A stretch of DNA of 64,000 bases from positions 143,195 through 207,194 of the forward strand of contig WYAZ01000191.1 in assembly GCA_011526105.1 (NCBI GenBank). Direction: 5' to 3'. The notes under the pieces were generated by a model. That model made no database searches and was not told where the DNA came from. It worked only from the letters and a program-made list of their open reading frames with translations. Both the position numbers and the translations under genes were made by a program. This document shows, piece after piece, positions 55,783 through 64,000 of this stretch (positions are counted from its first letter, which is position 1; every line of letters starts with the position of its first letter). This DNA comes from Deltaproteobacteria bacterium (lineage in GTDB: Bacteria; Myxococcota; Kuafuiibacteriia; Kuafuiibacteriales; Kuafuiibacteriaceae).

Positions 55783-56358
55783 ATGACCAAGAGCACCGAG
55801 GAATCAACGACCCCAAAGTCGTTTGCGATGTACGCCGCGACGCGGCAGCGCCGAAAGCAGAAGCGTCACAAACACGCTGGGGCGGGCAGCGAGATCTCGG
55901 ATCTCAACATCACCCCCATGCTCGACATGATGACGATCCTCCTCGTCTTCCTCCTGAAGAGCTACGCGGTGAGTTCAGAGAACGTGAACGTCGCGAACCT
56001 CGTGCTGCCGCACTCGACCACCTCGCTCAATATCGAAGAGGCGGTCCAGCTCATGCTCACCAAGGACGCCATCATGGTGGATCAGCGAGTCGTGGCCGAG
56101 CTTCGAAACGGAGACGTGCGCGTCGAGGATCTGCCGGACGGACCCCAGGGCTATCTCATCCGACCTCTCTACGACGCGCTCGAGATCAATGCATCGAAGC
56201 TGAAGCGAATCGAGGAGTTCGGTGGCTCTCAGTTCTCCGGGCGGATCGCGGTCATCGCAGACAAGAACGCCCCCTACGGGCTCCTCTTCCGCGTGCTCTA
56301 CACCTGCGGCCGCGCCGAGTTCGGCAAGTTCAAGCTCTTCGTTCAGAAGCCTACTTGA
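55783..56358 (+). CDS. ExbD/TolR-family biopolymer transport protein 2
   Basis: A 191-residue second ExbD-type protein from ATG 55783; an upstream frame inside the previous gene is rejected. A basic N-terminus (RQRRKQKRHKHAG) precedes the conserved ISDLNITPMLDMMTILLVFL, with the channel Asp, and a periplasmic domain that ends CGRAEFGKFKLFVQKPT. Pairs of unequal ExbD proteins beside one ExbB occur in gliding-motor-type clusters. Its last eight bases overlap the convergent cmk gene. Confidence 0.92.
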   Translation: MTKSTEESTTPKSFAMYAATRQRRKQKRHKHAGAGSEISDLNITPMLDMMTILLVFLLKSYAVSSENVNVANLVLPHSTTSLNIEEAVQLMLTKDAIMVDQRVVAELRNGDVRVEDLPDGPQGYLIRPLYDALEINASKLKRIEEFGGSQFSGRIAVIADKNAPYGLLFRVLYTCGRAEFGKFKLFVQKPT

Positions 56359-57004
56359 GCGCCACCAAGGCGACGATCTCCTCCACCACGGCGTCCACGG
56401 TTTTTCCAGTCGTGTCGACTTCCACCGCGTCCTCGGCGCGAAGTAGCGGCGCCGCGGCGCGACTCCGATCCCTCGCGTCGCGCTCCTCGATCTCGGCCTG
56501 CACCGCCGCCAGAGACTGCGGGACCCCGCGCTCCGCGAGCTCCTCGTGGCGTCGTCGTGCGCGTTCGACCACCGAGGCGGTGAGGAAGACCTTCACCTCG
56601 GCGTCCGGAAACACCACTGTTCCGATGTCGCGCCCTTCCATGACCGCGCCGTCGGGGTGGTCGCGGGCGATCCGCCGCTGAAGCTCGAGCAGCGCGGTGC
56701 GTACCTTCGGCATGGCGGAAACCACACTCGCCGCCTGGGATATCTCGGGCTCTCGGATGGCTCTGGAGACATCGCGATCACCGACGCAGACTCGTTCGTC
56801 TTCGAAGGACAGAGGGAGCGCCGCCGCGAGCTCTGCGATCTCGGCCTCACCGCTGAGCGCTTGCTCTTGGGCCAAGAGCGCCACGGTGCGGTAGATCGCG
56901 CCGGTATCCACGCGACAATAGCCCAAACGCTGCGCCACTCGCCTCGCCACAGTGCTCTTTCCGGCCCCGGCCGGGCCGTCTATCGCCACGATCTGGTTTC
57001 TCAA
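56351..57004 (-). CDS. cmk: Cytidylate kinase
   Basis: It phosphorylates CMP and dCMP to the diphosphates. It has 217 residues from a TTG start, supported by GGGAGG five bases upstream. Motifs: P-loop IDGPAGAGKSTVARRVA, then YCRVDTGAIYRTVALLA, the CMP-binding IREPEISQAASVVSAMPKVR, and EGRDIGTVVFPDAEVKVFL. It is convergent with the second ExbD gene (8-base overlap) and divergent from the AI-2E permease. In E. coli cmk precedes rpsA; here they are separate but near. Confidence 0.96.
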   Translation of the reverse strand: MRNQIVAIDGPAGAGKSTVARRVAQRLGYCRVDTGAIYRTVALLAQEQALSGEAEIAELAAALPLSFEDERVCVGDRDVSRAIREPEISQAASVVSAMPKVRTALLELQRRIARDHPDGAVMEGRDIGTVVFPDAEVKVFLTASVVERARRRHEELAERGVPQSLAAVQAEIEERDARDRSRAAAPLLRAEDAVEVDTTGKTVDAVVEEIVALVALK

Positions 57005-57009
57005 GCGTA

Positions 57010-57015
57010 CCTCCC
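57010..57015 (-). promoter_or_regulatory. cmk: Ribosome-binding site deciding the TTG start of cmk
   Basis: On the minus strand GGGAGG lies five bases before the TTG at 57002-57004. Starting there gives RNQIVAIDGPAG, with the family N-terminus intact, whereas the only later option (GTG inside this segment) has no such site. Confidence 0.65.
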
Positions 57016-57095
57016 GCGGTGAACGCCGCGATCACCCCGCTCCTGTATCACGAAGCGCCCGCGTCGGGGCGCCGGCCTTGCGAAAGCCGGCAAGA

Positions 57096-58409
57096 GTGTC
57101 TAAGCGGAGGACGGTGTTTCCGCGCGATCCACACGAGCCGCGCCTCATCGCCTGGGTGCGCAACCCGAGAGTACGACGCACGCTGACGCTGTGGTTCCTC
57201 TGGGGCTTCGCAGCCATCGGCCTGTACTGGTTCCGGCTGTCGCTGCTGCCCTTCGGGCTCGCGATCCTGTTCGCCTTCATCATTGAGCCCATGGTCGAGT
57301 TCGCTTCCCGGCGAAAGATCGCGGGGCGCATCTCCATCCCCCGGATCGCGGTCATCCTCTCGATCTACGTGGTGGCGGGTGGTGTCGTGTACCTGTTCGG
57401 GCAGTGGACTCTGCCTCAGATCGGGCGAGAACTCGCGAAGCTTGGAGCCGAGAGCAAGCAGATGCTCGTGGATCTCGAGCGCCACGGGCTCGCGCTGCTC
57501 GATCGAGCAGTACAGATCTCGGAGGAGGCCCACCTCCCCTTCGACCGAACGGAGATCGAGGCCTTCGTCCGTGAATACTTCGCCTCGCTCCAGAGCTCCG
57601 CCCGCGCGAACCTGAACAACGTGTTCAGCTTCGGCCGTGACGTGATCACCACGCTGTTCCAGGGCGTGTTCGGGCTGTTCTTGGTGCTCATGCTCACGGC
57701 CTTCCTCAGCATGGATCGCGAGCGCATCGAGCGCTACGCGCACTCGCTCGTGCCTCCGGAGTCGCGCGAAGACTACACGCGGCTCCTGCGCGGCGTCGCG
57801 GGCGGGCTGGCCGGGGTGGTCCGGGGCCAGCTCCTCATCTGTCTGACAAACGGCGTACTGACTTTCATCGGGCTCGCGCTGCTCGGCGTGAAATTCAAGA
57901 TCATCCTCGCCACGATGGCCGCGGTCTTTTCGCTGATCCCCATCTTCGGTTCGATCATCTCCACCCTCCCCATCGTCCTCGTGGCGCTCACGGACTCGTT
58001 CCCCAAAGCGGTCTTCGTCCTGTTCTGGATCGTCGGAATCCACCTGCTCGAGGCGAACTTGCTCAATCCCAAGATCATGGGCGACGCGGCTCGGATCCAC
58101 CCGGTCCTGGTCGTCTTCGCGCTCGTCGCGGGCGAACGAACCGCCGGCCTCATTGGCGCGCTCTTCGCCGTGCCCATCGCGAGCGTGGTCGCCACCTTCT
58201 TCCGCTTCCTGCACACCCGCGCGGTCGAGGCCGCCAACGCCCCCGCTCGGGGCGGCTCGACGAGCTGGGCCTCGGGCACGGGGAACCTCCCCCGGGGTAC
58301 CTGGGACCCCGGAGGCACCGGCGACCTCGGCGCCACCGGCGAAGAGGGCCCGCCCGCCGGACCCACGACCGTTGCCCCCCCGCCCCCGTCCGGCCCGAAT
58401 CAGGTTTGA
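57096..58409 (+). CDS. AI-2E family transporter (PerM/YdiK-type permease)
   Basis: A ~437-residue integral membrane protein with about eight hydrophobic segments. Characteristic pieces are LSLLPFGLAILFAFIIEPMV, FLVLMLTAFLSMDRERIERY, GQLLICLTNGVLTFIGLALL, LIPIFGSIISTLPIVLVAL and LLEANLLNPKIMGDAARIHPV. The name comes from E. coli TqsA, an autoinducer-2 exporter; most relatives have other or unknown cargo. The C-terminal ~60 residues are a Gly/Pro/Thr-rich low-complexity tail. The start is uncertain (GTG 57096 or 57114). It overlaps or nearly abuts the next gene. Confidence 0.85.
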   Translation: MSKRRTVFPRDPHEPRLIAWVRNPRVRRTLTLWFLWGFAAIGLYWFRLSLLPFGLAILFAFIIEPMVEFASRRKIAGRISIPRIAVILSIYVVAGGVVYLFGQWTLPQIGRELAKLGAESKQMLVDLERHGLALLDRAVQISEEAHLPFDRTEIEAFVREYFASLQSSARANLNNVFSFGRDVITTLFQGVFGLFLVLMLTAFLSMDRERIERYAHSLVPPESREDYTRLLRGVAGGLAGVVRGQLLICLTNGVLTFIGLALLGVKFKIILATMAAVFSLIPIFGSIISTLPIVLVALTDSFPKAVFVLFWIVGIHLLEANLLNPKIMGDAARIHPVLVVFALVAGERTAGLIGALFAVPIASVVATFFRFLHTRAVEAANAPARGGSTSWASGTGNLPRGTWDPGGTGDLGATGEEGPPAGPTTVAPPPPSGPNQV

Positions 58410-58462
58410 GCGGCCCTCCCACTCGACAGGACACCCGGTCTCGTGGAAGTTATCTCCCACTC

Positions 58463-58906
58463 GTGATCTCCACGGTCGAGAAAGTGCTCTTTCTGAAGTC
58501 GATCGAGCTCTTCAGCCAGATCCCGGGCGAGGATCTGGTACGCGTGGCCCAGATCGCAGAAGAGAACGAGTTCGAGGACGGCCAGCCTCTGATGCGCGAG
58601 GGCGAGCTTGGAGATTCGATGTACCTCATCGTCGCCGGCCGAGTCGCGGTGAAGAAGGGCGAGCAGGTCGTGGTCGAGCTCGGCGAGCGCGAGTGTGTGG
58701 GCGAGATGGCGATCCTCGACTCCGAACCACGCAGCGCCTCGGTCGAGGCCGCCGGGTCGGTCCTCGCCCTCAAGATCGAGCGCGAAGACTTCTACGACCT
58801 CATGAACGAGCGCCCCGAGATCGCGCAGGGGGTCATCAAGGTCCTGACGCGGCGCCTCCGGCACACCACCGCTCAGAAGCCGCCAGCCCCCCAGCCTGAG
58901 GCCTGA
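58463..58906 (+). CDS. Cyclic-nucleotide-binding domain protein
   Basis: A ~147-residue protein made mostly of one cNMP-binding (Crp-like) beta-barrel: FLKSIELFSQIPGEDLVRVA, LMREGELGDSMYLIVAGRVA, ECVGEMAILDSEPRSASVEA and a final helix with LTRRLRHT. It has no DNA-binding helix-turn-helix, so it probably senses rather than regulates directly. The phosphate-binding cassette (GEMAILDSEPRSA) keeps the Gly-Glu and Arg. I start it at GTG 58463; a TTG at 58406, overlapping the permease stop, is the alternative. Confidence 0.8.
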   Translation: MISTVEKVLFLKSIELFSQIPGEDLVRVAQIAEENEFEDGQPLMREGELGDSMYLIVAGRVAVKKGEQVVVELGERECVGEMAILDSEPRSASVEAAGSVLALKIEREDFYDLMNERPEIAQGVIKVLTRRLRHTTAQKPPAPQPEA

Positions 58907-59021
58907 AAGTCGCGGCCAGCGCATGGGTCAGGCGCCCAGAGCACCTGAAGAACCGAGTTTCTCTCCGCCCCGAGTGTTCCCCCCGTAGAAGTATGCGCGC
59001 CGTTCATGCGACCCTGGATTT

Positions 59022-61106
59022 GTGGCCGCGCTGGGCAAGCACGGGATTTTCCTCTTGCCCCTGCTCGTGGCTTGCGACTGCGACGGGGGCGGCGTCACCA
59101 CCCCCACCGGCCTGATCGCCGCCGATCCCCTGCTCATCGACTTTGGCCGGGTCTACCTGGGATCGGAAGCCCGAAGGACGGTCACGGTGCGCTCGCTGGG
59201 TACCGCGTCCGTTCGATACCAAGCTCGGTTCGGCGCCGATGCCGAGGGCTTCCTCGCGGGTCCGGCCAACGCCCAGATCCTAGCTGGTGGCAGCGTCGAT
59301 CTCGAGGTGTTCTTCCGCCCCTTCCGGGCGCGGGAGGCGCGCACCGAGCTCATCCTCGAACACGACGCGAGCAACGAGGAACCGCTGATCCGCGTCGAGC
59401 TCATCGCTACCGCGGTGGAGGTCCCGGACTGCGAGGACGGCAACGCCTGCACCCTCGATCGCTTCGACCTCGAGCTCGAGCGATGCCTTCACGAGGCGGC
59501 CGCCCTCGCCTGCAACGACTTCGATCTCTGCACCGACAACGACAGCTGCGTCGACGGGGTCTGCCTCGGCGGCAGCAAGAACTGCGACGACCGAGATCCC
59601 TGCACCGACGACTTCTGCGACGCCGCGGCCGGCTGCCTCCACCTGCCCACCACGACCTGCGACGACCAGAACTCCTGCACCGCCGACATCTGCAGCCCGG
59701 GCGGCGGCTGCCAGCACGTCGCGCTCGCGGACGACACACCCTGCGATGACGGTGAGCAGTGCACCGACACCGACATCTGCTTCGGCGGAAGCTGCCTCGG
59801 CGTCAGTGTGCCCGACGGCTCACCGTGCGACGACTTCGACCCCTGCTCCAAGAACGATCAGTGTGTGGAGGGCATCTGCCTCGACCCCACCTACCTGCGT
59901 CCCCTGCCCGGCCAGCTCAAGTTCGCCACCCCCGTGGGCCCTCTGGCGCCCGGAGCCACCGAGAACCCGATCATCGACCGCGACAACTCCATGTACGTGG
60001 GCGTCGAGGGCGGGGTGGTCGCGGTGGACGAGTGCGGGCTGGTGCTCTGGGAGAACCGCGAGATCGGCACCCCGCGATTTGGGGCCGCCGTCTCCACCCC
60101 CGGAACCTTGGTCGTCCCGGTCGGCGCAACGCTCCACCGAGTTCGTGCGCGAGACGGCTTCGTCCTCTCGAGCCTCGACCTCTCGTCCTCTTTCGACCCC
60201 GTGACCACTGCGAGCACCTCCACCACCGTTCGCATCGTCGACTTGACGGTGCGAAGCTCCGGCATGCTGGTCGCCTCGGTCCTGCGAGAGCTCACGGATG
60301 CTGGCGGCCTCACTTCGCGCGAAGGCCTCCTGGTGGAAGTGGACGCCGAGGATCGCAGCGCGGTCTTCGAACGGCTCGGCCCGCTGCACGCGCGGCGGCT
60401 CGCGCTCGACCGCGACGAATCGGTGGTCTCCGTGCTCGTGAGCGGCGAGGCCGACAGCACGAGCGCTTTGCACCGGCTCGCCCGCTTCGGCGTCACCGGC
60501 CCCGGCTCGACTTGGTCGACCAGCGCCACCACCGCGGTCCACACCGAGCTCGCGCTCGGGTTCGACGGACTCACCTTCTGGACCCACGGCCTGATGAAGG
60601 TGAGTCGCGAGGGTGTATCGAGCCGGTTGCTTTCCCCCATCGCCCCGCCCGTTCAGTCCGGCTCCCCGGTGCTCAGCGGAGATCTCGTGTTCGTGCTGCG
60701 ACCCGTGACCGATCCTTCATCCCCGCCCGGCGATGCGCTGTGGTGTCTCGACACCGATGGAGAGCCGATCTACCAGGCCCCGCTGGGCGCGCTCGCGACA
60801 CGCATGAGCCCGGCCATAGACGCCGCGGGGCGTGTCTACGTCGTGAGCAACGACGGGGTTCTGCGAGCCTATGACCCCATGGGCCGCACGGTGCTCGCGA
60901 CCGACCTCGATCCGAGCGGGGTGCCGAGCAACTTGCGCGCGCGTTTCGGTCCGCCGCTGTCTCGGGTGGGGGTGGCCATCGCCTATTCGGGCACGGTGGT
61001 GGTCTTCGCCAACGGCTACGTCTTTGGGGTGCAGAGCCAAACGCCGCCGGCCGCCGCCCCGTGGTCGCGTCACCGACGCGACAACCTCTCCACGGGACAT
61101 CGATGA
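59022..61106 (+). CDS. CTDC-repeat lipoprotein with C-terminal propeller, tandem paralogue 1
   Basis: A 694-residue lipoprotein from GTG 59022. The signal ends LLVAC (Cys18), followed by Asp/Cys/Gly. A choice-of-anchor domain (LLIDFGRVYLGSEARRTVTV, ~33-130) precedes a Cys-rich array (~135-285). The array repeats a unit like CDDxxxCTxDxCxxxxGCxH, e.g. CDDRDPCTDDFCDAAAGCLH and CDDQNSCTADICSPGGGCQH. This resembles the CTDC repeat of Dictyostelium matrix proteins. The C-terminal ~400 residues show PQQ-like propeller blades, ending PWSRHRRDNLSTG. It overlaps the next paralogue by four bases. Probably a surface adhesin or sensor. Confidence 0.75.
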   Translation: MAALGKHGIFLLPLLVACDCDGGGVTTPTGLIAADPLLIDFGRVYLGSEARRTVTVRSLGTASVRYQARFGADAEGFLAGPANAQILAGGSVDLEVFFRPFRAREARTELILEHDASNEEPLIRVELIATAVEVPDCEDGNACTLDRFDLELERCLHEAAALACNDFDLCTDNDSCVDGVCLGGSKNCDDRDPCTDDFCDAAAGCLHLPTTTCDDQNSCTADICSPGGGCQHVALADDTPCDDGEQCTDTDICFGGSCLGVSVPDGSPCDDFDPCSKNDQCVEGICLDPTYLRPLPGQLKFATPVGPLAPGATENPIIDRDNSMYVGVEGGVVAVDECGLVLWENREIGTPRFGAAVSTPGTLVVPVGATLHRVRARDGFVLSSLDLSSSFDPVTTASTSTTVRIVDLTVRSSGMLVASVLRELTDAGGLTSREGLLVEVDAEDRSAVFERLGPLHARRLALDRDESVVSVLVSGEADSTSALHRLARFGVTGPGSTWSTSATTAVHTELALGFDGLTFWTHGLMKVSREGVSSRLLSPIAPPVQSGSPVLSGDLVFVLRPVTDPSSPPGDALWCLDTDGEPIYQAPLGALATRMSPAIDAAGRVYVVSNDGVLRAYDPMGRTVLATDLDPSGVPSNLRARFGPPLSRVGVAIAYSGTVVVFANGYVFGVQSQTPPAAAPWSRHRRDNLSTGHR

Positions 61107-63310
61107 GCTCCAAACACGCGCTGGCGCTCCTCCTCTTTGCGGCAGGCTGTGACTGCTCGGGGGGCACGGTCACCCCCTCCCCCGCCGTCATCGAGGTCGA
61201 GCCCGAGATCTTGGACCTGGGCGAGGTCTTCCTCGGCGTGGAGACGAGAGGGGTCGTGACCATCCGCAGCACCGGCACGTCCAGCCTCGAGCTGCTCGAG
61301 ATCGCTTTGCTGGACGAACGCTTCACGATCGCGAGCCGCCCAGAGAGCACCCGCATCGTCCCTGCTTCCAGCGACGTCGTGGTGCTCACCCATCGACCGC
61401 TCGAGCTCGGCGTCCATCAAGACCGCCTGCGCATAAGGAGCGACGACGAGAACCGGCCGGAGATCATCGTGATCGTGCGTTTGCTCGCGGTGACCCCGCC
61501 GCCCTGCGATGACGGCAACGTCTGCACCCGGGACTACTTTGATACGGAGCTCGTGCGCTGCGAGTTCGAGTTCACCGACGGCGTTCCTTGCGAGCCCAAG
61601 GACCGGTGCATCGTCGATGCGATCTGCCAGACCGGCGTGTGCTTGGGCCGCCGCAAGGAGTGCAGCGATGCGGACGCCTGCACCCGAGACCTCTGCCGAC
61701 AGATCGACGGTGAGTGTGTGTTCGTTCAGGCCGAAGACCCTTGCGAAGACAACAACCCCTGCACCGCGGATATCTGCAGCGCATCGGGCTGTGAGCACGA
61801 GCCGGTCGCAAACGGGAGCCCCTGCAGCGACGACGACCTCTGCACCAGCGGCGACGCGTGTTTTGGAGGTGTGTGTGTGGGCACCGGCGAACCGGACGGC
61901 AGCCCATGTGACGACCAGAACTCCTGCACGGTCGACGATCGGTGTCAGGCCGGCGTCTGCAGCGGCGCCTCGATCCTCGACGCGGCGGCCGAAGGTGAGG
62001 TCGTCTTCCGCTACCCGCTCGTAGAGTGGGCCCCGGGCGCGTTTTTGCATCGGCGCGAGGTCAGCCTGAGCAACGACGGGGTGGCGCTCGGCATGGACCA
62101 CCTGCGGCTGGTGGACGAGAACGGAAGCACCGCTGGGCTCACCCACGTCATCTTCACCGTCGCGCAGTGCGGCTCCTCGGTCTACGAGTTCGCGTATCGT
62201 CCGCCGGACGCGCTCGTCGAGGTGCGGTGGGTGCGCCGTGAGATGCAGTTGGCGGATGATGGTAGCCTTCGCCTCGTGGTTGGGGTGCGCCAACTCCCCC
62301 GAGATGGGTTCGAGCCACAGACGACCACCTATATTCTGAGTCCCTCCGGGCGGGTGCTGGAATCTCAGCAGCGTTCCCCTGGCGGTGAGACTGGGCGCTC
62401 CCTTCTTCCGGACGGATCGCACGTCTTCGGCGTGGTCAATAGTCTAACGCCCGGCCCCCCAGAAGGGGTCACTCCGTTTCTCTCAAGTTTGGGCATGGTT
62501 CGCGAGACCAACACCCGGCAGATTCTGTGGCGACACGATCGCACGATGAGCACCCCCTACCACTGGGCCGAGTTTCTCGGTGTAGCCGGACCGCGTGTGC
62601 TGTTTTGGGCCAACGCCAACTTCGGAGCCCTCGATTTCAACACCGGCAGCCAGGTCTGGACTCGACCCTCGGCCTTCGTCGCCAGCGAGATGGCCTTGTC
62701 GACTCAGCTCAACCTAGGACTCGCACGCGTTGGGCAGCGCCTTCGAAACAGTCAGGTCCTCGCGGTGGAGATCATCCAGGGCAACGAGGTCTTCGTCTTC
62801 CCGCAGAACGAGGACGACGCCATCACCATTCGCACCGATCCGATCATCTCTCCCGACGGCCGCATCTACGTCATGGTGCAGAGGAACGAGAACACCGGCT
62901 CGGGCTGGACTCCGCGGTCGCTCGAGTGGGTCGAGCTGACCCCGACCGGGCAGGTGGCGTCGCTGACCCCGCTCTTGGACTACGTCTTTCCCGAAGATCC
63001 GAACCTGGTCTTCCACGAAGACAGTCTCGACGACCCCTACCCCACGCTCGCCGACGACGGCGTCGCGTACGTGGGCTATGGCGATCACTTTTGGGCCATC
63101 GACCCCGGCGGGAACATTCGCTGGACCATCACTTCGACCCTGCCCAACGCGTACAGCGGCACGGTGCCACTCCTCCGCGACGATGGTGTATTGGTCATCA
63201 GCGAAGGCAGCCGCGGAGTCATCGGCGTCAAGACCAACGGCGGCCGCATGGTCGACGAGGGCTGGTCGAGCTTTAGACACGACAACCGCCGCACCAACTT
63301 CACCCCGTGA
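61103..63310 (+). CDS. CTDC-repeat lipoprotein with C-terminal propeller, tandem paralogue 2
   Basis: A 735-residue paralogue of the preceding protein with the same architecture: signal ending LFAAGC (Cys16), anchor domain (PEILDLGEVFLGVETRGVVT), a Cys-rich repeat region (~133-290, e.g. CEDNNPCTADICSASGCEHE), and a propeller-like C-terminus. It ends WSSFRHDNRRTNFTP, matching the paralogue's end. The start ATG overlaps the previous stop (ATGA), so the pair is co-translated. The order of Cys and the linker PDGSPCDDxxxC are near-identical, which supports recent tandem duplication. Confidence 0.75.
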   Translation: MSSKHALALLLFAAGCDCSGGTVTPSPAVIEVEPEILDLGEVFLGVETRGVVTIRSTGTSSLELLEIALLDERFTIASRPESTRIVPASSDVVVLTHRPLELGVHQDRLRIRSDDENRPEIIVIVRLLAVTPPPCDDGNVCTRDYFDTELVRCEFEFTDGVPCEPKDRCIVDAICQTGVCLGRRKECSDADACTRDLCRQIDGECVFVQAEDPCEDNNPCTADICSASGCEHEPVANGSPCSDDDLCTSGDACFGGVCVGTGEPDGSPCDDQNSCTVDDRCQAGVCSGASILDAAAEGEVVFRYPLVEWAPGAFLHRREVSLSNDGVALGMDHLRLVDENGSTAGLTHVIFTVAQCGSSVYEFAYRPPDALVEVRWVRREMQLADDGSLRLVVGVRQLPRDGFEPQTTTYILSPSGRVLESQQRSPGGETGRSLLPDGSHVFGVVNSLTPGPPEGVTPFLSSLGMVRETNTRQILWRHDRTMSTPYHWAEFLGVAGPRVLFWANANFGALDFNTGSQVWTRPSAFVASEMALSTQLNLGLARVGQRLRNSQVLAVEIIQGNEVFVFPQNEDDAITIRTDPIISPDGRIYVMVQRNENTGSGWTPRSLEWVELTPTGQVASLTPLLDYVFPEDPNLVFHEDSLDDPYPTLADDGVAYVGYGDHFWAIDPGGNIRWTITSTLPNAYSGTVPLLRDDGVLVISEGSRGVIGVKTNGGRMVDEGWSSFRHDNRRTNFTP

Positions 63311-63542
63311 ACGGGCGCCCTCAACAACCCGCCGGCTGGGCCAGGGACCCAGCTGGTGAAACGTTGCGAGCGCCGGAGAATGAAAGAGAGGAATACGACG
63401 GAATCGGTCGAACTCTATCACTGAGGCTCAAGCATCAGTCTTCCGTCGCGCCCGACGCGCAGAGGCACACGAAACTGAGTGCGCACTTGAGGTGCGCGCG
63501 AACTCCATCAGCAGCTCGCCCAGCACTCCCTCCCAGGATGGC

Positions 63543-63914
63543 TCAGTAGTGAAAGCCACAAAAGCCCTCTATGCAGAAGCGGGGCGGAGTGCAGTCGGCG
63601 TTCGTCTGGCAGCCGCACTCCCCGTCCGGACGACAGTAATCGCCTAGATAGTTCCCGAGGGGAGCGGGAATCTGCTGGCACTCGTAGCTGTAATTACACA
63701 GGCAGCGATTGTCAGGTCTCTTACAGTTTCCAGAGATACACTGGATGTTTGAGTAGCAATGATCCCACGCGAACTGCTCCCCTCCCAAAAACTCGGTTGC
63801 GCTCTGCTCGCACACTCCGCCAGATCCACATCTATACGAGCAGCAGTCGGATGACTTCGTGCAGCTTGCGTCGTTTACAGCACGGATCACGTGGGTTGAT
63901 AGTGCCAGCCGCAC
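63543..63914 (-). CDS. Cys-rich protein, possibly partial
   Basis: A 123-residue reading frame from a GTG at 63912-63914, with about 18 Cys in pairs such as SCTKSSDCCSYRCGSGGVC, then CYSNIQCISGNCKRPDN and CGCQTNADCTPPRFCIEGFC. Such arrays are typical of extracellular myxobacterial proteins. I see no signal peptide. The frame stays open to the right edge, so this may be the C-terminus of a longer gene. Composition looks richer in A/T than the neighbours. An alternative plus-strand start lies at 63933. The 232-base gap on its left holds only a weak hairpin (63481-63497). Confidence 0.4.
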   Translation of the reverse strand: MRLALSTHVIRAVNDASCTKSSDCCSYRCGSGGVCEQSATEFLGGEQFAWDHCYSNIQCISGNCKRPDNRCLCNYSYECQQIPAPLGNYLGDYCRPDGECGCQTNADCTPPRFCIEGFCGFHY

Positions 63915-64000
63915 TTCCGAAACAGGCGTTTCATGCTGAGGTTCTTCGTGCGCAGCCAGGCCGCCTTCGCGGCGCGTCGTAGGTCGTCGCTCGCCCGAGC

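Noticed and set aside
59430..61980. Periodic Cys-rich segments considered as repeat array or CRISPR
   Set aside because: Periodicity is at protein level (CTDC-type repeats) with diverged DNA; no constant DNA repeat.

Overview
The window is GC-rich, compact bacterial chromosome. It points to a predatory or social deltaproteobacterium of the Myxococcota: there is a FrzS-type pseudo-receiver/coiled-coil protein, a pseudokinase-PEGA-TPR protein, many outer-membrane lipoproteins with Asp/Gly-rich linkers, choice-of-anchor domains and Cys-rich CTDC-like repeats, and frequent GTG/TTG starts. hemF (an oxygen-dependent enzyme) and nuoABC suggest aerobic respiration. I found no tRNA, rRNA, CRISPR array, transposase or phage gene.

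Layout. 1-6.5 kb (minus): the start of a PP2C phosphatase, then a run of gamma 2-oxoacid oxidoreductase subunit, ndk, rlmN and mtnP, then the coupled lepA-lepB pair. 6.6-10.4 kb: serA and a lipoprotein MsrA (plus), facing an isolated nuoABC block (minus). 10.4-20.5 kb: the pseudokinase-PEGA-TPR protein, coaX, a helical protein convergent with the FrzS-like gene, an ECF sigma/anti-sigma pair and a CAP-domain protein. 20.5-24.3 kb: CPBP protease, a trypsin-fold protein that has lost its catalytic residues, a DUF3108 protein, a PAP2 phosphatase and hemF. 24.4-29.9 kb: a large lipase lipoprotein followed by a FadL porin, an arrangement like the Vibrio VolA-FadL system, then a small Asp-rich lipoprotein. 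29.8-35.9 kb: mutL-miaA, an LpxH-like phosphoesterase, a lipoprotein coupled to a TPR-zincin protein, and a fatty-acid-hydroxylase-like protein. 36-42.7 kb: a choice-of-anchor lipoprotein with a coupled helical protein, an NlpC/P60 hydrolase, and two tandem paralogous lipoproteins. 42.7-49.3 kb (minus): purS-purQ-purL followed by a Lys/Ala-rich protein, a DapA-fold pseudoenzyme, an SdpI-like membrane protein and an OmpH/Skp chaperone. 49.4-54 kb (minus): a type IA topoisomerase with a histone-H1-like tail, and rpsA. 54.4-56.4 kb (plus): a TolQ/ExbB-ExbD-ExbD motor operon, divergent from rpsA across a 400-bp gap that holds back-to-back sigma-70-type promoters built on a perfect inverted repeat. 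56.3-63.3 kb: cmk, an AI-2E family permease, a cyclic-nucleotide-binding protein and two tandem paralogous CTDC-repeat/propeller lipoproteins. The window ends in a Cys-rich open frame of less GC-rich composition.

Theme. Housekeeping genes (translation, purine synthesis, DNA repair, respiration) alternate with envelope and secreted modules. Genes are packed tightly: many 4-base ATGA/GTGA couplings and several convergent genes with overlapping 3' ends. At least four encoded proteins keep a recognisable enzyme or signalling fold but have lost the catalytic or phosphoacceptor residues (pseudokinase, pseudo-trypsin, pseudo-DapA, pseudo-receiver).
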